A DNA stretch of 64,000 nt from Streptomyces sp. NBC_00306 (GTDB lineage: Bacteria; Actinomycetota; Actinomycetes; Streptomycetales; Streptomycetaceae): the NCBI RefSeq assembly GCF_036169555.1, contig NZ_CP108032.1:4650001-4714000 (forward strand), written 5' to 3'. Shown here one piece after another: positions 27,173 to 36,269 of the stretch (positions within the stretch are counted from its first letter, which is position 1; each line of letters opens with the position of its first letter). Both the position numbers and the translations under genes were made by a program. The notes beneath the pieces are model-generated. The model worked only from the letters and a program-made list of their open reading frames with translations. It ran no database searches and had not been told where the DNA came from.

Positions 27173-27604
27173 TCAGGGCCACACCAGGCAGTACGGCTGA
27201 TGCCCCGCCTCGTGCAGGCGGTGGCTGAAGTCCTGCCATTCGTGCAGCAGCTGGTACACGTTGAACGCGTCCCGCGGGCCCCCGCGGTCCGGGACCGTCG
27301 ACCAGATGAAGGCCGCCGCGCCCACCGACTCCTCGCCGATGTCCCGCAGCGGGTCGACCACCGTCATCGGGAGTTTGACCACCGCGTAGTCCGGGTGCAG
27401 CACCACGAGCTCCAGCGGCGGCACCTTGTTCAGGGGCATGCCCTGGATTCCGGTCAGCACCATCGCCGCTATCGTCTCGGGCTTGATCTTGGTGAACAGC
27501 CCGCCCATACCGAGTTCGTCGCCGCCCAGCTCTTCCGGGCGCATCGAAATCGGCACCCTGGCGGCCGTGGCCCCGTCAGGTGCTCCGAAGTATTTGTAGG
27601 TCAC
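27173..27604 (-). CDS. Conserved hypothetical protein next to hemL
   Basis: A 143-residue soluble protein that I know only as a conserved actinomycete hypothetical. Seen: KYFGAPDGATAARVPISMRPEELGG at the start, then GLFTKIKPETIAAMVLTGIQGMPLNKVPPLE and a C-terminus ending CLVWP. No catalytic motif is evident. GTG at 27604 begins the part with strong coding character. A longer in-frame form from ATG 27778 or GTG 27817 adds an Arg/Gly-rich leader and cannot be excluded. It is divergent from hemL across a 402-nt gap. Confidence 0.75.
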   Translation of the reverse strand: MTYKYFGAPDGATAARVPISMRPEELGGDELGMGGLFTKIKPETIAAMVLTGIQGMPLNKVPPLELVVLHPDYAVVKLPMTVVDPLRDIGEESVGAAAFIWSTVPDRGGPRDAFNVYQLLHEWQDFSHRLHEAGHQPYCLVWP

Positions 27605-27858
27605 CCCCACTCGGCCGCTCCTGCTTCCCGTGGGCTCGTGCGCCGCCGATTCGCCTCGCCGGTGCTTTCCCCGCCGGGCAGGCTCGGGACCCAGGTCGTC
27701 GGTCCCCTCGCCCAGTCCGCCACCGCGATGCATATCTCCACCCGACCACTCGCAGCCCCCGCCGCGCAACCCGATCATCGTGACAGTGACCTCCCCCACG
27801 AACGTGCTGTGAAACACCCGTCCGCAAGAACGTCACAGCCTCTGACACCATGGATTCC

Positions 27859-27906
27859 GTGAGCTTTCCCTGTGTCGCCCCAGTTTCGCAGACGCGAGGG
27901 GGGTGA
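27859..27906 (+). other. 15-codon frame duplicating the hemL N-terminus
   Basis: GTG at 27859 opens a 15-codon frame ending TGA at 27904-27906. Codons 7-11 are GCC-CCA-GTT-TCG-CAG (APVSQ), identical in sequence, frame and codon position to codons 7-11 of hemL starting 148 nt downstream. It is probably a vestige of a partial duplication of the hemL start, or a regulatory upstream frame. The rest of 27605-28006 shows no further gene. Confidence 0.5.
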
Positions 27907-28006
27907 CGCCGTTTCGTAATACGAGGAGATCGCGCTCCCTGCTCACCGGTGGCCGAGATCATCCTCCTTGGCTGCCCGAACACCCGAACCGCAGATCAGG
28001 ACCAAA

Positions 28007-29314
28007 GTGGCGTATTCATACGAAGCCCCAGTTTCGCAGGCGCTTTTCGACCGCGCGTCCCTCGTGACGCCCGGCGGCGTCAATTCCCCCGTGCGTGCCT
28101 TCCGTGCTGTGGGCGGTACGCCCCGGTTCATGGTGTCCGGTACCGGTCCGTACCTCACCGACGCGGACGGACGCGAGTACGTGGACCTCGTCTGCTCGTG
28201 GGGGCCGATGATCCTCGGGCACTCCCACCCGGCCGTCATCGAGGCGGTACAGGCGGCGGTGGCCCGCGGTACCTCCTTCGGGACGCCCGGTGAGGGCGAA
28301 GTCGCCCTGGCCGAGGAGATCGTGGCCCGGGTCGCGCCCGTCGAGCAGGTACGGCTTGTTTCCAGCGGTACCGAGGCCACGATGTCGGCCATCCGCCTCG
28401 CCCGCGGATTCACCGGCCGTGCCAAGGTCGTGAAGTTCGCCGGCTGCTACCACGGTCACGTGGACGCGCTGCTGGCCGCCGCGGGCTCGGGCGTCGCGAC
28501 GTTCGGGCTGCCCGACACACCCGGGGTCACCGGCGCCCAGGCCGGCGAGACCGTCGTCCTGCCGTACAACGACCTGGAGGCCGTACGCCAGGCCTTCGCC
28601 GCGCACCCCGGCGAGATCGCCTGTGTGATCACCGAGGCCTCGCCCGGCAACATGGGCGTCGTTCCGCCGCTGCCGGGCTTCAACCAGGGCCTGAAGGACA
28701 TCTGCCGCGAGAACGGCGCGCTCTACATCTCCGACGAGGTGATGACCGGCTTCCGCACCAGCAGGTCCGGCTGGTTCGGCGTGGACGGTGTCGAGGCCGA
28801 CCTGCTGACCTTCGGCAAGGTCATGGGCGGCGGGTTCCCGGCCGCGGCGTTCGGCGGCCGCGCCGACGTCATGGCCCACCTCGCCCCGGCCGGCCCCGTC
28901 TACCAGGCGGGCACGCTCTCCGGTAACCCGGTCGCGACCGCCGCTGGACTCGCGCAGCTGCGGCTGCTGGACGACGCCGCGTACGCCAAGGTCGACGCCG
29001 TGTCCGCGGAGATCCGGTCCCTGGTGACCGACGCGCTGAGCAAGGAGGGCGTGGCGCACCGGCTGCAGACCGCGAGCAACATGTTCTCCGTCTTCTTCAC
29101 CGCGGACGAGGTGCGCGACTACGAGGACGCGAAGCGCCAGGAGGCCTTCCGCTTCACCGCCTTCTTCCACGCGATGCTGGCCGCGGGTGTCTATCTGCCG
29201 CCGTCCGCCTTCGAGTCCTGGTTCGTCTCGACCGCCCACGACGAGCGGGCCGTGGAGCGGATCGCCGCCGCACTGCCGTCCGCCGCCCGCGCCGCCGCGG
29301 AGGCCACGGCATGA
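28007..29314 (+). CDS. hemL: Glutamate-1-semialdehyde 2,1-aminomutase
   Basis: A 435-residue PLP enzyme that converts glutamate-1-semialdehyde to 5-aminolevulinate in the C5 route to haem. Seen: [21 protein letters not shown] near the N-terminus, [15 protein letters not shown], the GCYHGHVD loop, SDEVMTGFR, and the PLP-binding Lys271 in [14 protein letters not shown] at 28007 has CAGGA 5 nt upstream. The stop overlaps the next gene's ATG (ATGA). The nearby cytochrome c maturation operon uses the haem this pathway supplies. Confidence 0.97.
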   Translation: MAYSYEAPVSQALFDRASLVTPGGVNSPVRAFRAVGGTPRFMVSGTGPYLTDADGREYVDLVCSWGPMILGHSHPAVIEAVQAAVARGTSFGTPGEGEVALAEEIVARVAPVEQVRLVSSGTEATMSAIRLARGFTGRAKVVKFAGCYHGHVDALLAAAGSGVATFGLPDTPGVTGAQAGETVVLPYNDLEAVRQAFAAHPGEIACVITEASPGNMGVVPPLPGFNQGLKDICRENGALYISDEVMTGFRTSRSGWFGVDGVEADLLTFGKVMGGGFPAAAFGGRADVMAHLAPAGPVYQAGTLSGNPVATAAGLAQLRLLDDAAYAKVDAVSAEIRSLVTDALSKEGVAHRLQTASNMFSVFFTADEVRDYEDAKRQEAFRFTAFFHAMLAAGVYLPPSAFESWFVSTAHDERAVERIAAALPSAARAAAEATA

Positions 29315-30054
29315 GCGACAACAAGGACAACGACAACAAGGACAACGGCACCAGGGACATCGACGACAAGGCCGTCGACGGCAAGGACATCACCGTCGTC
29401 CACCTGATGCGGCACGGCGAGGTCGACAACCCGGACGGCGTGCTCTACGGCCGTCGCGCCGGCTATCACCTGTCCGAGCTGGGCCGGCAGATGGCCGACC
29501 GGGTCGCCGAGCACCTCGCCGGCCGGGACATCACCCATGTCGTCGCCTCCCCGCTGGAGCGCGCCCAGGAGACCGCCTCGCCGCTGGCCAAGAGCCACGG
29601 TCTGACGCTCGAGACCGATGACCGGCTGATCGAGGCCGGCAATGTCTTCGAGGGCAAGACCTTCGGTGTCGGCGACGGCGCGCTGCGCAAGCCGGCCAAC
29701 TGGCGCCATCTCACCAATCCGTTCCGTCCCTCCTGGGGCGAGCCGTACGTCGACCAGGTCGTCCGCATGATGAGCGCGCTGAGCGCCGCACGGGACGCCG
29801 CCCGTGGGCACGAGGCCGTGTGCGTCAGTCACCAGCTGCCGATCTGGACGGTGCGCAGCTTCGTCGAGCGGCGCCGGCTGTGGCACGACCCGCGTCGCCG
29901 GCAGTGCACGCTGGCGTCGCTGACCACCTTCACCTACCAGGGCGACAGGATCGTTTCGGTCGGCTATTCGGAGCCCGCCCGTGATCTTGTTCCCGCGCAT
30001 CTGCTTGCCGGTGCGAAGCCTGTGAAGGGTAAAGCGAAGGCATTCGGCGCGTAG
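29311..30054 (+). CDS. Histidine phosphatase family protein
   Basis: A 247-residue phosphoglycerate-mutase-like phosphatase. Seen: LMRHGE with Arg34-His35 as the phospho-accepting histidine motif, [10 protein letters not shown], and the second catalytic histidine in CVSHQLPIW. The first 25 residues are an unusual Asp/Asn/Lys-rich tail ([11 protein letters not shown]). It is translationally coupled to hemL by a 4-nt overlap, an arrangement usual in Streptomyces. Substrate is unknown; a haem-pathway phosphatase role has no direct support. Confidence 0.9.
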   Translation: MSDNKDNDNKDNGTRDIDDKAVDGKDITVVHLMRHGEVDNPDGVLYGRRAGYHLSELGRQMADRVAEHLAGRDITHVVASPLERAQETASPLAKSHGLTLETDDRLIEAGNVFEGKTFGVGDGALRKPANWRHLTNPFRPSWGEPYVDQVVRMMSALSAARDAARGHEAVCVSHQLPIWTVRSFVERRRLWHDPRRRQCTLASLTTFTYQGDRIVSVGYSEPARDLVPAHLLAGAKPVKGKAKAFGA

Positions 30055-30167
30055 TTCTTCGCAAAAATGTGCTGTTGGCGCGGGAACCCCCGTCGTGCGT
30101 GGCCCATCTCAACCGGTGGCCGGTTTGTATGGGCTCTCTCCTCCGGGAGGGTGCGGATGGGATCGAT

Positions 30168-31412
30168 ATGCGCGACATCAGCCGAAGGGGCTTGCTCGGG
30201 GCAGGACTTGGAGCCGCGGCCGCGATGGGGATCGCGGGCTGCGGCTCCCTCGGGTCGGACAACAATGGACAAACCGGGTCAAGTGGCAGCGGTAAGGGCG
30301 GGACGGGGAAGCCGTCGCCCTCCGAGAGCCAGGCCCGGCTCATAGGCGACGGCTCCACCTCCGACACCGGGGCGCAGCCGCACCAGCCCGCGAAGCCGGT
30401 TCCCCTCGAACCGGGACAGACGCCCCCGCAGTTCGTCGTCTTCTCCTGGGACGGTGCCGGCGAGGTCGGCAACGGCCTCTTCCCCCGCTTCCTCGAACTG
30501 GCCAAGAACCACGACGCGGCCATGACGTTCTTCCTCTCCGGGATCTATCTGCTGCCCGAGTCGAAGAAGTCCCTCTACCGCCCGCCGAACAACGCCACCG
30601 GCGCCTCCGACATCGGCTACCTCACCGACGACCACATCAAGGAGACGCTGAAGTACGTGCGCCAGGCCTGGCTGGAGGGCCATGAGATAGGCACGCACTT
30701 CAACGGGCACTTCTGCGCGGGCTCCGGCTCGGTCGGCAACTGGTCGCCCGCCGACTGGGAGAACGAGACGGAGCAGGCTGTGTCGTTCGTCACCCGCTGG
30801 CGCACCAACAGCGGCTGGAAGGATCTCGATCCGCTGCCCTTCGACTACCGCAAGGAACTCGTCGGCGCCCGCACCCCCTGTCTGCTCGGACAGGACCGGC
30901 TGCTGCCGACGGCCAAGAAGCTCGGCTGGCGCTACGACGCCAGCTCGCCCGGCGGCCGCCAGAAGTGGCCGGAGAAGCGCAAGGGCCTGTGGGACCTGCC
31001 GCTGCAGCAGATACCTTTCCCCGGCCGCTCCTTCGAAGTCCTCTCGATGGACTACAACATCCTCGCCAACCAGTCGCAGAATTCGACCAAGGGCATGCCC
31101 GAGAACTACCCGCGCTGGAAGAAGCAGGCGACCAAGGCATACCTCGAAGGATTCAAGCGCGCCTACGAGACCAATCGCGCGCCCTTCTTCATAGGCAACC
31201 ACTTCGAGCAGTGGAACGGCGGCATCTACATGGACGCCGTCGAGGAGGCGATCAAGGGCATGGCCGGAAAGAAGGACGTACGGCTGGTGTCCTTCCGGCA
31301 GTTCTGCGACTGGATCGACGTCCAGGACCCGCAGGTGCTCGCCAAGCTCTGCTCGCTGGAGGTCGGCCAGGCCCCGGCGGGCGGCTGGAACACCTTCTTC
31401 AAGGCCGCCTGA
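30168..31412 (+). CDS. Tat-exported lipoprotein, polysaccharide deacetylase-like
   Basis: A 414-residue exported protein. Seen: a twin-arginine motif SRRGLLG (residues 5-11), a hydrophobic stretch and a lipobox with Cys25 (GIAGC), so it is probably Tat-secreted and lipid-anchored. A Ser/Gly/Pro linker follows. The main domain begins FVVFSWDGAGE and contains MTFFLSGIYLLP, HEIGTHFNGHFC and RTPCLLGQDRLLPTAKKLGWRYD, which match NodB-fold deacetylases in layout (Asp, His, His). Its NodB motif 1 is SWDGAGE rather than the usual TFDDG, so activity is uncertain. ATG at 30168 sits directly before the Tat signal. Confidence 0.85.
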   Translation: MRDISRRGLLGAGLGAAAAMGIAGCGSLGSDNNGQTGSSGSGKGGTGKPSPSESQARLIGDGSTSDTGAQPHQPAKPVPLEPGQTPPQFVVFSWDGAGEVGNGLFPRFLELAKNHDAAMTFFLSGIYLLPESKKSLYRPPNNATGASDIGYLTDDHIKETLKYVRQAWLEGHEIGTHFNGHFCAGSGSVGNWSPADWENETEQAVSFVTRWRTNSGWKDLDPLPFDYRKELVGARTPCLLGQDRLLPTAKKLGWRYDASSPGGRQKWPEKRKGLWDLPLQQIPFPGRSFEVLSMDYNILANQSQNSTKGMPENYPRWKKQATKAYLEGFKRAYETNRAPFFIGNHFEQWNGGIYMDAVEEAIKGMAGKKDVRLVSFRQFCDWIDVQDPQVLAKLCSLEVGQAPAGGWNTFFKAA

Positions 31413-31479
31413 CACGCGGCCCCACGGACGCGCAGGGGGGCGCGGAAGATCGCCGGAAGCGCCATGCGAAACTTTTCAC

Positions 31480-32085
31480 ATGAGTATTCGCCGTGCCCCC
31501 CGCACCGTCCTGCTGGCCTCTTGTGCCGCGGCCGGCGCGCTTGTCCTGTCCGCCTGCACCGGCGAGGACTCCGGGAAGTCGGGCGGTGGCGGCGACACCA
31601 ACTTCGTCACCGACACGGGCGGCATCTCCACCGTGGCGAAGGGGAAGCGCACGGCGCCCCACAAGCTCGCCGGTGAGACCCTCGACGGCGCGCAGCTCGA
31701 TGTCGCCGACCTCAAGGGCAAGGTCGTCGTGATGAATGTCTGGGGCTCCTGGTGCCCGCCGTGCCGTGCCGAGGCGCGGCACTTCGCGAAGGTGGCCAAG
31801 GAGACCAAGCCGAAGGGCGTGGAGTTCGTCGGGATCAACACCCGAGACGCCAACAAGGGCCCGGCCATCTCCTTCGAGAAGGACTACGGCATCGAGTACC
31901 CGAGCCTTTACGACCCGGCGGGCAAGCTGATCGTCACGGGCTTCCCGAAGGGCAGTCTCAATCCGCAGGCCATTCCCTCCACGATCGTTCTCGACCGTGA
32001 CGGAAAGATCGCGGCGCGTTCGCTGAAGGCGCTCGACGAGAGCGAACTGCGCAAGCTCGTCGAACCGCTGATCGCGGAGAAGTGA
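31480..32085 (+). CDS. resA: Thiol-disulfide oxidoreductase ResA-like lipoprotein (TlpA family)
   Basis: A 201-residue membrane-anchored thioredoxin-like protein that keeps apocytochrome c CxxCH thiols reduced outside the membrane. Seen: a signal peptide with lipobox Cys26 (LVLSAC), then the redox motif WCPPC (Trp91-Cys95) in NVWGSWCPPCRAEA and the cis-Pro loop QAIPSTIVLDRDG. It starts the resA-ccdA-resB-ccsB operon. Its stop shares one base with the ccdA ATG (TGATG). Confidence 0.94.
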   Translation: MSIRRAPRTVLLASCAAAGALVLSACTGEDSGKSGGGGDTNFVTDTGGISTVAKGKRTAPHKLAGETLDGAQLDVADLKGKVVVMNVWGSWCPPCRAEARHFAKVAKETKPKGVEFVGINTRDANKGPAISFEKDYGIEYPSLYDPAGKLIVTGFPKGSLNPQAIPSTIVLDRDGKIAARSLKALDESELRKLVEPLIAEK

Positions 32086-32822
32086 TGAACGAGACGGTCT
32101 TCAGCGGGGCCCTGCTGCTCGCCCTGCCCATCGCCGTACTCGGAGGGCTCGTCTCCTTCTTCTCGCCGTGTGTCCTGCCGCTGGTCCCCGGCTACCTCTC
32201 GTACGTCACCGGGGTCACCGGAACCGATCTCGCCGAGGCGAAGCGGGGCCGGATGGCCGCCGGTGCGGCGCTCTTCGTCCTCGGCTTCTCCGCCGTCTTC
32301 ATCTCCGGCGGCGCGCTCTTCGGCTACTTCGGCTGGACGCTCCAGGAACACCGGGAGACGCTGACCACCGTCCTCGGTGTGCTGATGATCGTCATGGGGA
32401 TCTTCTTCGTGGGTCTCATGCCGTGGTTCACCCAGCGTGAATTCCGCTTCCACAAGCGGCCGGTGACCGGGCTGGTCGGCGCGCCGGTGCTGGGCGCCCT
32501 GTTCGGCATCGGCTGGACCCCGTGCATCGGCCCCACCCTGACCTCGGTCAACGCACTCGCCGCCGAGCAGGCCAGCGCGGGCCGCGGGGCGATCCTGACC
32601 GCCGCGTACTGCGTGGGGCTCGGGCTGCCGTTCATCCTCGCCGCGATCGCCTTCCGCAAGGCGCTCGGCGCGTTCGGCTGGGTCAAGCGGCACTATGCGT
32701 GGGTGATGCGGATCGGCGGCGGCATGATGGTCGCGACCGGTCTGCTGCTGCTCACAGGTGCGTGGGACAGCATGGTCCAGGAGATGCAGGGCTGGTCCGA
32801 AGGCTTCCAGGTGGGGATCTGA
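32085..32822 (+). CDS. ccdA: Cytochrome c biogenesis protein CcdA
   Basis: A 245-residue membrane protein that carries reducing equivalents from cytosolic thioredoxin to ResA. Seen: six hydrophobic helices and the two redox cysteines, Cys29 in FFSPCVLPLVPGYLSY and Cys147 in GIGWTPCIGP. ATG at 32085 overlaps the resA stop; GTG at 32082 is an in-frame alternative. The resB ATG follows three bases after the stop, so the four maturation genes are tightly coupled. Confidence 0.96.
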   Translation: MNETVFSGALLLALPIAVLGGLVSFFSPCVLPLVPGYLSYVTGVTGTDLAEAKRGRMAAGAALFVLGFSAVFISGGALFGYFGWTLQEHRETLTTVLGVLMIVMGIFFVGLMPWFTQREFRFHKRPVTGLVGAPVLGALFGIGWTPCIGPTLTSVNALAAEQASAGRGAILTAAYCVGLGLPFILAAIAFRKALGAFGWVKRHYAWVMRIGGGMMVATGLLLLTGAWDSMVQEMQGWSEGFQVGI

Positions 32823-32825
32823 TCC

Positions 32826-34508
32826 ATGAGCAAGACCGAGACCGAAGAGCAGCGGGACAGCGGGGAGTACGCCGCCGCCGGCGCGCAGCTCTCGACCGCC
32901 CCCGCCGAGGAGGCCCCCGTCTCCGGGCCTTCGTTCGGGGTGGTCGCCTGGGCCCGCTGGTTCTGGCGGCAGCTGACCTCGATGCGGGTCGCGCTGATCC
33001 TGCTGTTCCTGCTCTCGCTGGGCGCGATTCCCGGCTCGCTGGTACCGCAGAACAGCGTGGACGAGCTGAAGGTGCAGTCGTGGAAGGCCACCCACGAGTT
33101 CTGGACACCGCTCTTCGAGCGGTTCCAGCTCTTCGACGTCTACAGCTCGGTGTGGTTCTCGGCGATCTACATCCTGCTGTTCGTCTCCCTCATCGGCTGC
33201 ATCGTGCCGCGCACCTGGCAGTTCGTCGGCCAGCTCCGCAGCCGCCCGCCGGGCGCGCCGGGCCGGCTGAACCGGATGCCCGCGTACACGACGTGGCGTA
33301 CGGAGGCGGAACCCGAGCGTGTCCGTGAGGCCGCGCTCACGATCCTGCGGCGCCGCCGCTTCCGCGCCCACACCGTCGGCAACGCCGTCGCCGCCGAGAA
33401 GGGCTATCTGCGCGAGACCGGCAACCTCCTCTTCCACATCGCGCTGATCGTGATGCTGGTGGCGTTCGCGGCGGGCCAGCTCTTCAAGTCCGAGGGCGGC
33501 AAGCTGATCGTCGAGGGCGACGGCTTCTCCAACACGCTCACCCAGTACGACGACTTCAAGTCCGGCTCGCTGTTCAGCACGGACGAGCTGTCGCCGTTCA
33601 GCTTCACGCTCGACCGGTTCACGGGGACGTACGCGAAGAGCGGGCCGCAGCGCGGTACGCCGCGCACCTACGAGGCCGGCGTCAGCTACACGCGCGCCGA
33701 CGGCACCGAGGGCACGAAGACCATCGAGGTCAACAAGCCCCTCGTGTTCGACGACACCAAGGTCTATCTCAACGGCCACGGGTACGCGCCCGTCGTCACC
33801 GTCCGGGACGGCAAGGGCCATGTCGTCTTCAACGGCGCCGTGCCGCTGCTGCCCATCGACAACAACGTCACCTCGACCGGCGCGATCAAGGTGATGGACG
33901 GCTACCGGGACAAAACCGGACGTAAGGACCAGCTCGGTTTTCCGGCGATGTTCGTGCCCACGTACGCGGGCAAGGGCAAGGGCCAGATGTTCTCGCAGTT
34001 CCCGGGGCTGGAGTTCCCGGTACTGAACGTCGGCGCCTACCACGGCAGCCTGGGTGTCGACTCGGGTCTGCCGCAGAACGTGTACCAGCTCGACACCCGG
34101 AAGATGAAGCCGTTCAAGGACGCCGACGGCAACATCCTGAAGAAGAACCTGCTGCCCGGCGAGACGCTGACCCTCCCCGACGGGGCGGGCTCCATCACGT
34201 TCGAGAAGGACGTGAAGGAGTGGGCGACCTTCCAGATCACGCACCAGCCGGCCACCGGATGGGCGCTGACCGGAGCGATCGTCGCCATCGCGGGTCTGAT
34301 CGGCTCCCTGTTCATCCAGCGCCGCCGCGTCTGGGTGCGGGCCGTCACCGGCGAGGACGGTGTCACCGTCGTCGAGATGGCGGGCCTCGGCCGCAGCGAG
34401 TCGGCGAAGCTGCCCGAAGAACTGGCCGACCTGGCCGCGACCCTCAACACAGAGGCGCCCACCGCGCCCGAACCAGTGGAAGTTTCTTCCGAAGGGGCTG
34501 AGAAGTGA
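32826..34508 (+). CDS. resB: Cytochrome c biogenesis protein ResB
   Basis: A 560-residue membrane protein that forms the haem delivery/ligation complex (System II) with CcsB. Seen: an Ala/Glu-rich N-terminal tail, helix near residues 56-75 (SMRVALILLFLLSLGAIPG), the family segment ETGNLLFHIALIVMLVAFAAGQLF, a large extracytoplasmic domain, and a last helix near residue 475. The frame overlaps the ccsB GTG by 4 nt. It is complete in length for actinobacterial ResB. Confidence 0.96.
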   Translation: MSKTETEEQRDSGEYAAAGAQLSTAPAEEAPVSGPSFGVVAWARWFWRQLTSMRVALILLFLLSLGAIPGSLVPQNSVDELKVQSWKATHEFWTPLFERFQLFDVYSSVWFSAIYILLFVSLIGCIVPRTWQFVGQLRSRPPGAPGRLNRMPAYTTWRTEAEPERVREAALTILRRRRFRAHTVGNAVAAEKGYLRETGNLLFHIALIVMLVAFAAGQLFKSEGGKLIVEGDGFSNTLTQYDDFKSGSLFSTDELSPFSFTLDRFTGTYAKSGPQRGTPRTYEAGVSYTRADGTEGTKTIEVNKPLVFDDTKVYLNGHGYAPVVTVRDGKGHVVFNGAVPLLPIDNNVTSTGAIKVMDGYRDKTGRKDQLGFPAMFVPTYAGKGKGQMFSQFPGLEFPVLNVGAYHGSLGVDSGLPQNVYQLDTRKMKPFKDADGNILKKNLLPGETLTLPDGAGSITFEKDVKEWATFQITHQPATGWALTGAIVAIAGLIGSLFIQRRRVWVRAVTGEDGVTVVEMAGLGRSESAKLPEELADLAATLNTEAPTAPEPVEVSSEGAEK

Positions 34509-35587
34509 CTCTCGCCGCCGCAACCAACGAGAACCTGGCGAACATCAGCAATGTGCTGATCTATTCGGCGATGGCCGTCTACACGCTGGCCTTCTTCGCC
34601 CACATCGCCGAGTGGGTCTTCGGCAGCCGCAGCAAGGTCGGCCGCACGGCCGCCGCGCTGACCGGTGCCGCCTCCGCCGCGGCCCCGGCGGTCACGGTCC
34701 GCTCGAAGCAGGGCGGTTCGACCGCCGTGCTCGACCGGCCGAAGATCGTCACGCGCTCGGCGGCGGGCACCCGCGACGTCCCGGACGGGCCCGGCGCGGC
34801 CGGCGGTACGGAGAAGGGCGATCTGTACGGCCGGATCGCCGTCTCGCTGACCGTTCTCGCGTTCCTGATCGAGGCCGGCGGTGTCGTCGCGCGGGCGATG
34901 TCGGTGCAGCGCGCCCCCTGGGGCAACATGTACGAGTTCTCCATCACCTTCTCCACGGTGGCGGTCGGCGCGTACCTCGCGTTCCTGCTCGCGAAGAAGA
35001 ACATCCGCTGGGTCGGTCTGCCGCTGGTCACCACGGTCCTGCTGGACCTGGGCATCGCGACCACCGTGCTCTACACCGAGAGCGACCAGCTGGTGCCGGC
35101 GCTGCACTCGTACTGGCTGTGGATCCACGTCTCCACCGCGATCATCTGCGGCGCGGTGTTCTACCTGGGCGCGGTGGGCACGGCGCTGTACCTGTTCCGC
35201 GACTCGTACGAGAACAAGCTCGCCAAGGGCGGCAGGCCCGGCGCCTTCGCCACCTCGGTCCTCGACCGGCTGCCGTCCGCGGCCTCGCTGGACAAGTTCG
35301 CCTACCGCGTCAACGCGGCGGTCTTCCCGCTGTGGACGTTCACGATCATCGCGGGCGCGATCTGGGCGGGCGACGCATGGGGCCGGTACTGGGGCTGGGA
35401 CCCCAAGGAGGTCTGGTCCTTCATCACCTGGGTCGCGTACGCCTGTTACCTGCACGCCCGCGCGACGGCCGGCTGGAAGGGCCGCAAGGCCGCCTACCTG
35501 GCACTGATCGCCTTCGGCTGCTGGCTGTTCAACTACTACGGCGTGAACATCTTCGTGACCGGCAAGCACAGCTACGCGGGCGTCTGA
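34505..35587 (+). CDS. ccsB: System II cytochrome c synthase subunit CcsB/ResC
   Basis: A 360-residue membrane protein that handles haem and ligates it to apocytochrome c. Seen: the tryptophan-rich haem-binding WWD motif (WGRYWGWDPKEVW, around residues 297-309), eight or so helices, and histidines in ALHSYWLWIHVSTA and in the last helix region. An Ala/Pro linker of about 60 residues lies between helix 1 and helix 2. GTG at 34505 overlaps the resB stop. It ends the operon; a hairpin follows at 35607. Confidence 0.96.
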   Translation: MTLAAATNENLANISNVLIYSAMAVYTLAFFAHIAEWVFGSRSKVGRTAAALTGAASAAAPAVTVRSKQGGSTAVLDRPKIVTRSAAGTRDVPDGPGAAGGTEKGDLYGRIAVSLTVLAFLIEAGGVVARAMSVQRAPWGNMYEFSITFSTVAVGAYLAFLLAKKNIRWVGLPLVTTVLLDLGIATTVLYTESDQLVPALHSYWLWIHVSTAIICGAVFYLGAVGTALYLFRDSYENKLAKGGRPGAFATSVLDRLPSAASLDKFAYRVNAAVFPLWTFTIIAGAIWAGDAWGRYWGWDPKEVWSFITWVAYACYLHARATAGWKGRKAAYLALIAFGCWLFNYYGVNIFVTGKHSYAGV

Positions 35588-35606
35588 GACTCCCACTCCT
35601 CACCGA

Positions 35607-35642
35607 GGCCGGTTCCTGTGACCCACGTCACCGGCACCGGCC
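35607..35642 (+). terminator. Terminator-like hairpin after ccsB
   Basis: Outer stem GGCCGGT/ACCGGCC (35607-35613 with 35636-35642) encloses inner stem GTGAC/GTCAC (35618-35622 with 35627-35631) and is followed by TTTG. It ends only 6 nt before the sigma-factor start codon, so it may also shape expression of that gene. Confidence 0.6.
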
Positions 35643-35648
35643 TTTGCC

Positions 35649-36269
35649 GTGCGGACAGTTGAAGGTGTGGACACCATACGAGCCCGGATCCGGGCGGGGG
35701 ACCGAGAGGCCTTCGGAGAACTCTTCGACACGTACGCACGCTCGGTCTACAACCACGCCTACCGACTGACGGGGGACTGGTCACTCGCGGAGGATGTCGT
35801 CTCGCTGACGTTCCTGGAGGCCTGGCGGTTACGGGGAAAGACCGATCCGGACGGCGGATCGCTGCGGCCGTGGCTGCTGGGCACCGCCACGAACGTGACA
35901 CGCAATGCCCGCCGGGCGACCCGGCGGCACGCGGCAGCCGTGTCCCGGCTGCCGCGTGACGAGGTGGTGCGGGACTTCGCGGAGGACGTCGCGGGCCGCC
36001 TCGACGACACGGCGCAACTCGCACTGATCCAGGCTGCCCTGGCGAAACTCCGGCGACCGGAACGCGAGGTCTTCGCGCTGTGCGTCTGGGCCGGACTGGA
36101 CTACGCGGCTGCCGCCGAGGCGCTCGGCGTGCCGATGGGCACGGTGAGATCCCGTCTGTCGCGGGCCCGCGTCAAGCTCGCGCGGCAGGTGGAACTGCTC
36201 CGGTCGTGCGGACAGGTAAGAGGTGGCCGCATCCCCGCGGCGGGGCAGATCCAGGAGGGGAACCGATGA
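35649..36269 (+). CDS. ECF-type RNA polymerase sigma factor
   Basis: A 206-residue sigma-70 family factor of the extracytoplasmic-function type. Seen: region 2 (AFGELFDTYARSVYNHAYRLTGDWSLAEDVVSLTFLEAWR, about residues 20-60) and region 4 (LRRPEREVFALCVWAGLDYAAAAEALGVPMGTVRSRLSRAR, about 132-175). A short non-conserved C-terminal tail follows. The start is uncertain: GTG 35649 gives the full region 2, GTG 35667 is in frame with GAAGG almost touching it. The next gene overlaps by 4 nt and is the probable regulator or effector partner. Confidence 0.92.
   Translation: MRTVEGVDTIRARIRAGDREAFGELFDTYARSVYNHAYRLTGDWSLAEDVVSLTFLEAWRLRGKTDPDGGSLRPWLLGTATNVTRNARRATRRHAAAVSRLPRDEVVRDFAEDVAGRLDDTAQLALIQAALAKLRRPEREVFALCVWAGLDYAAAAEALGVPMGTVRSRLSRARVKLARQVELLRSCGQVRGGRIPAAGQIQEGNR

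Noticed and set aside
31908-34523. Antisense open frame of about 870 codons over ccdA-resB
   Set aside because: Low-complexity Arg/Glu/Gly composition is typical of high-GC antisense frames; the res genes on the + strand are unmistakable.
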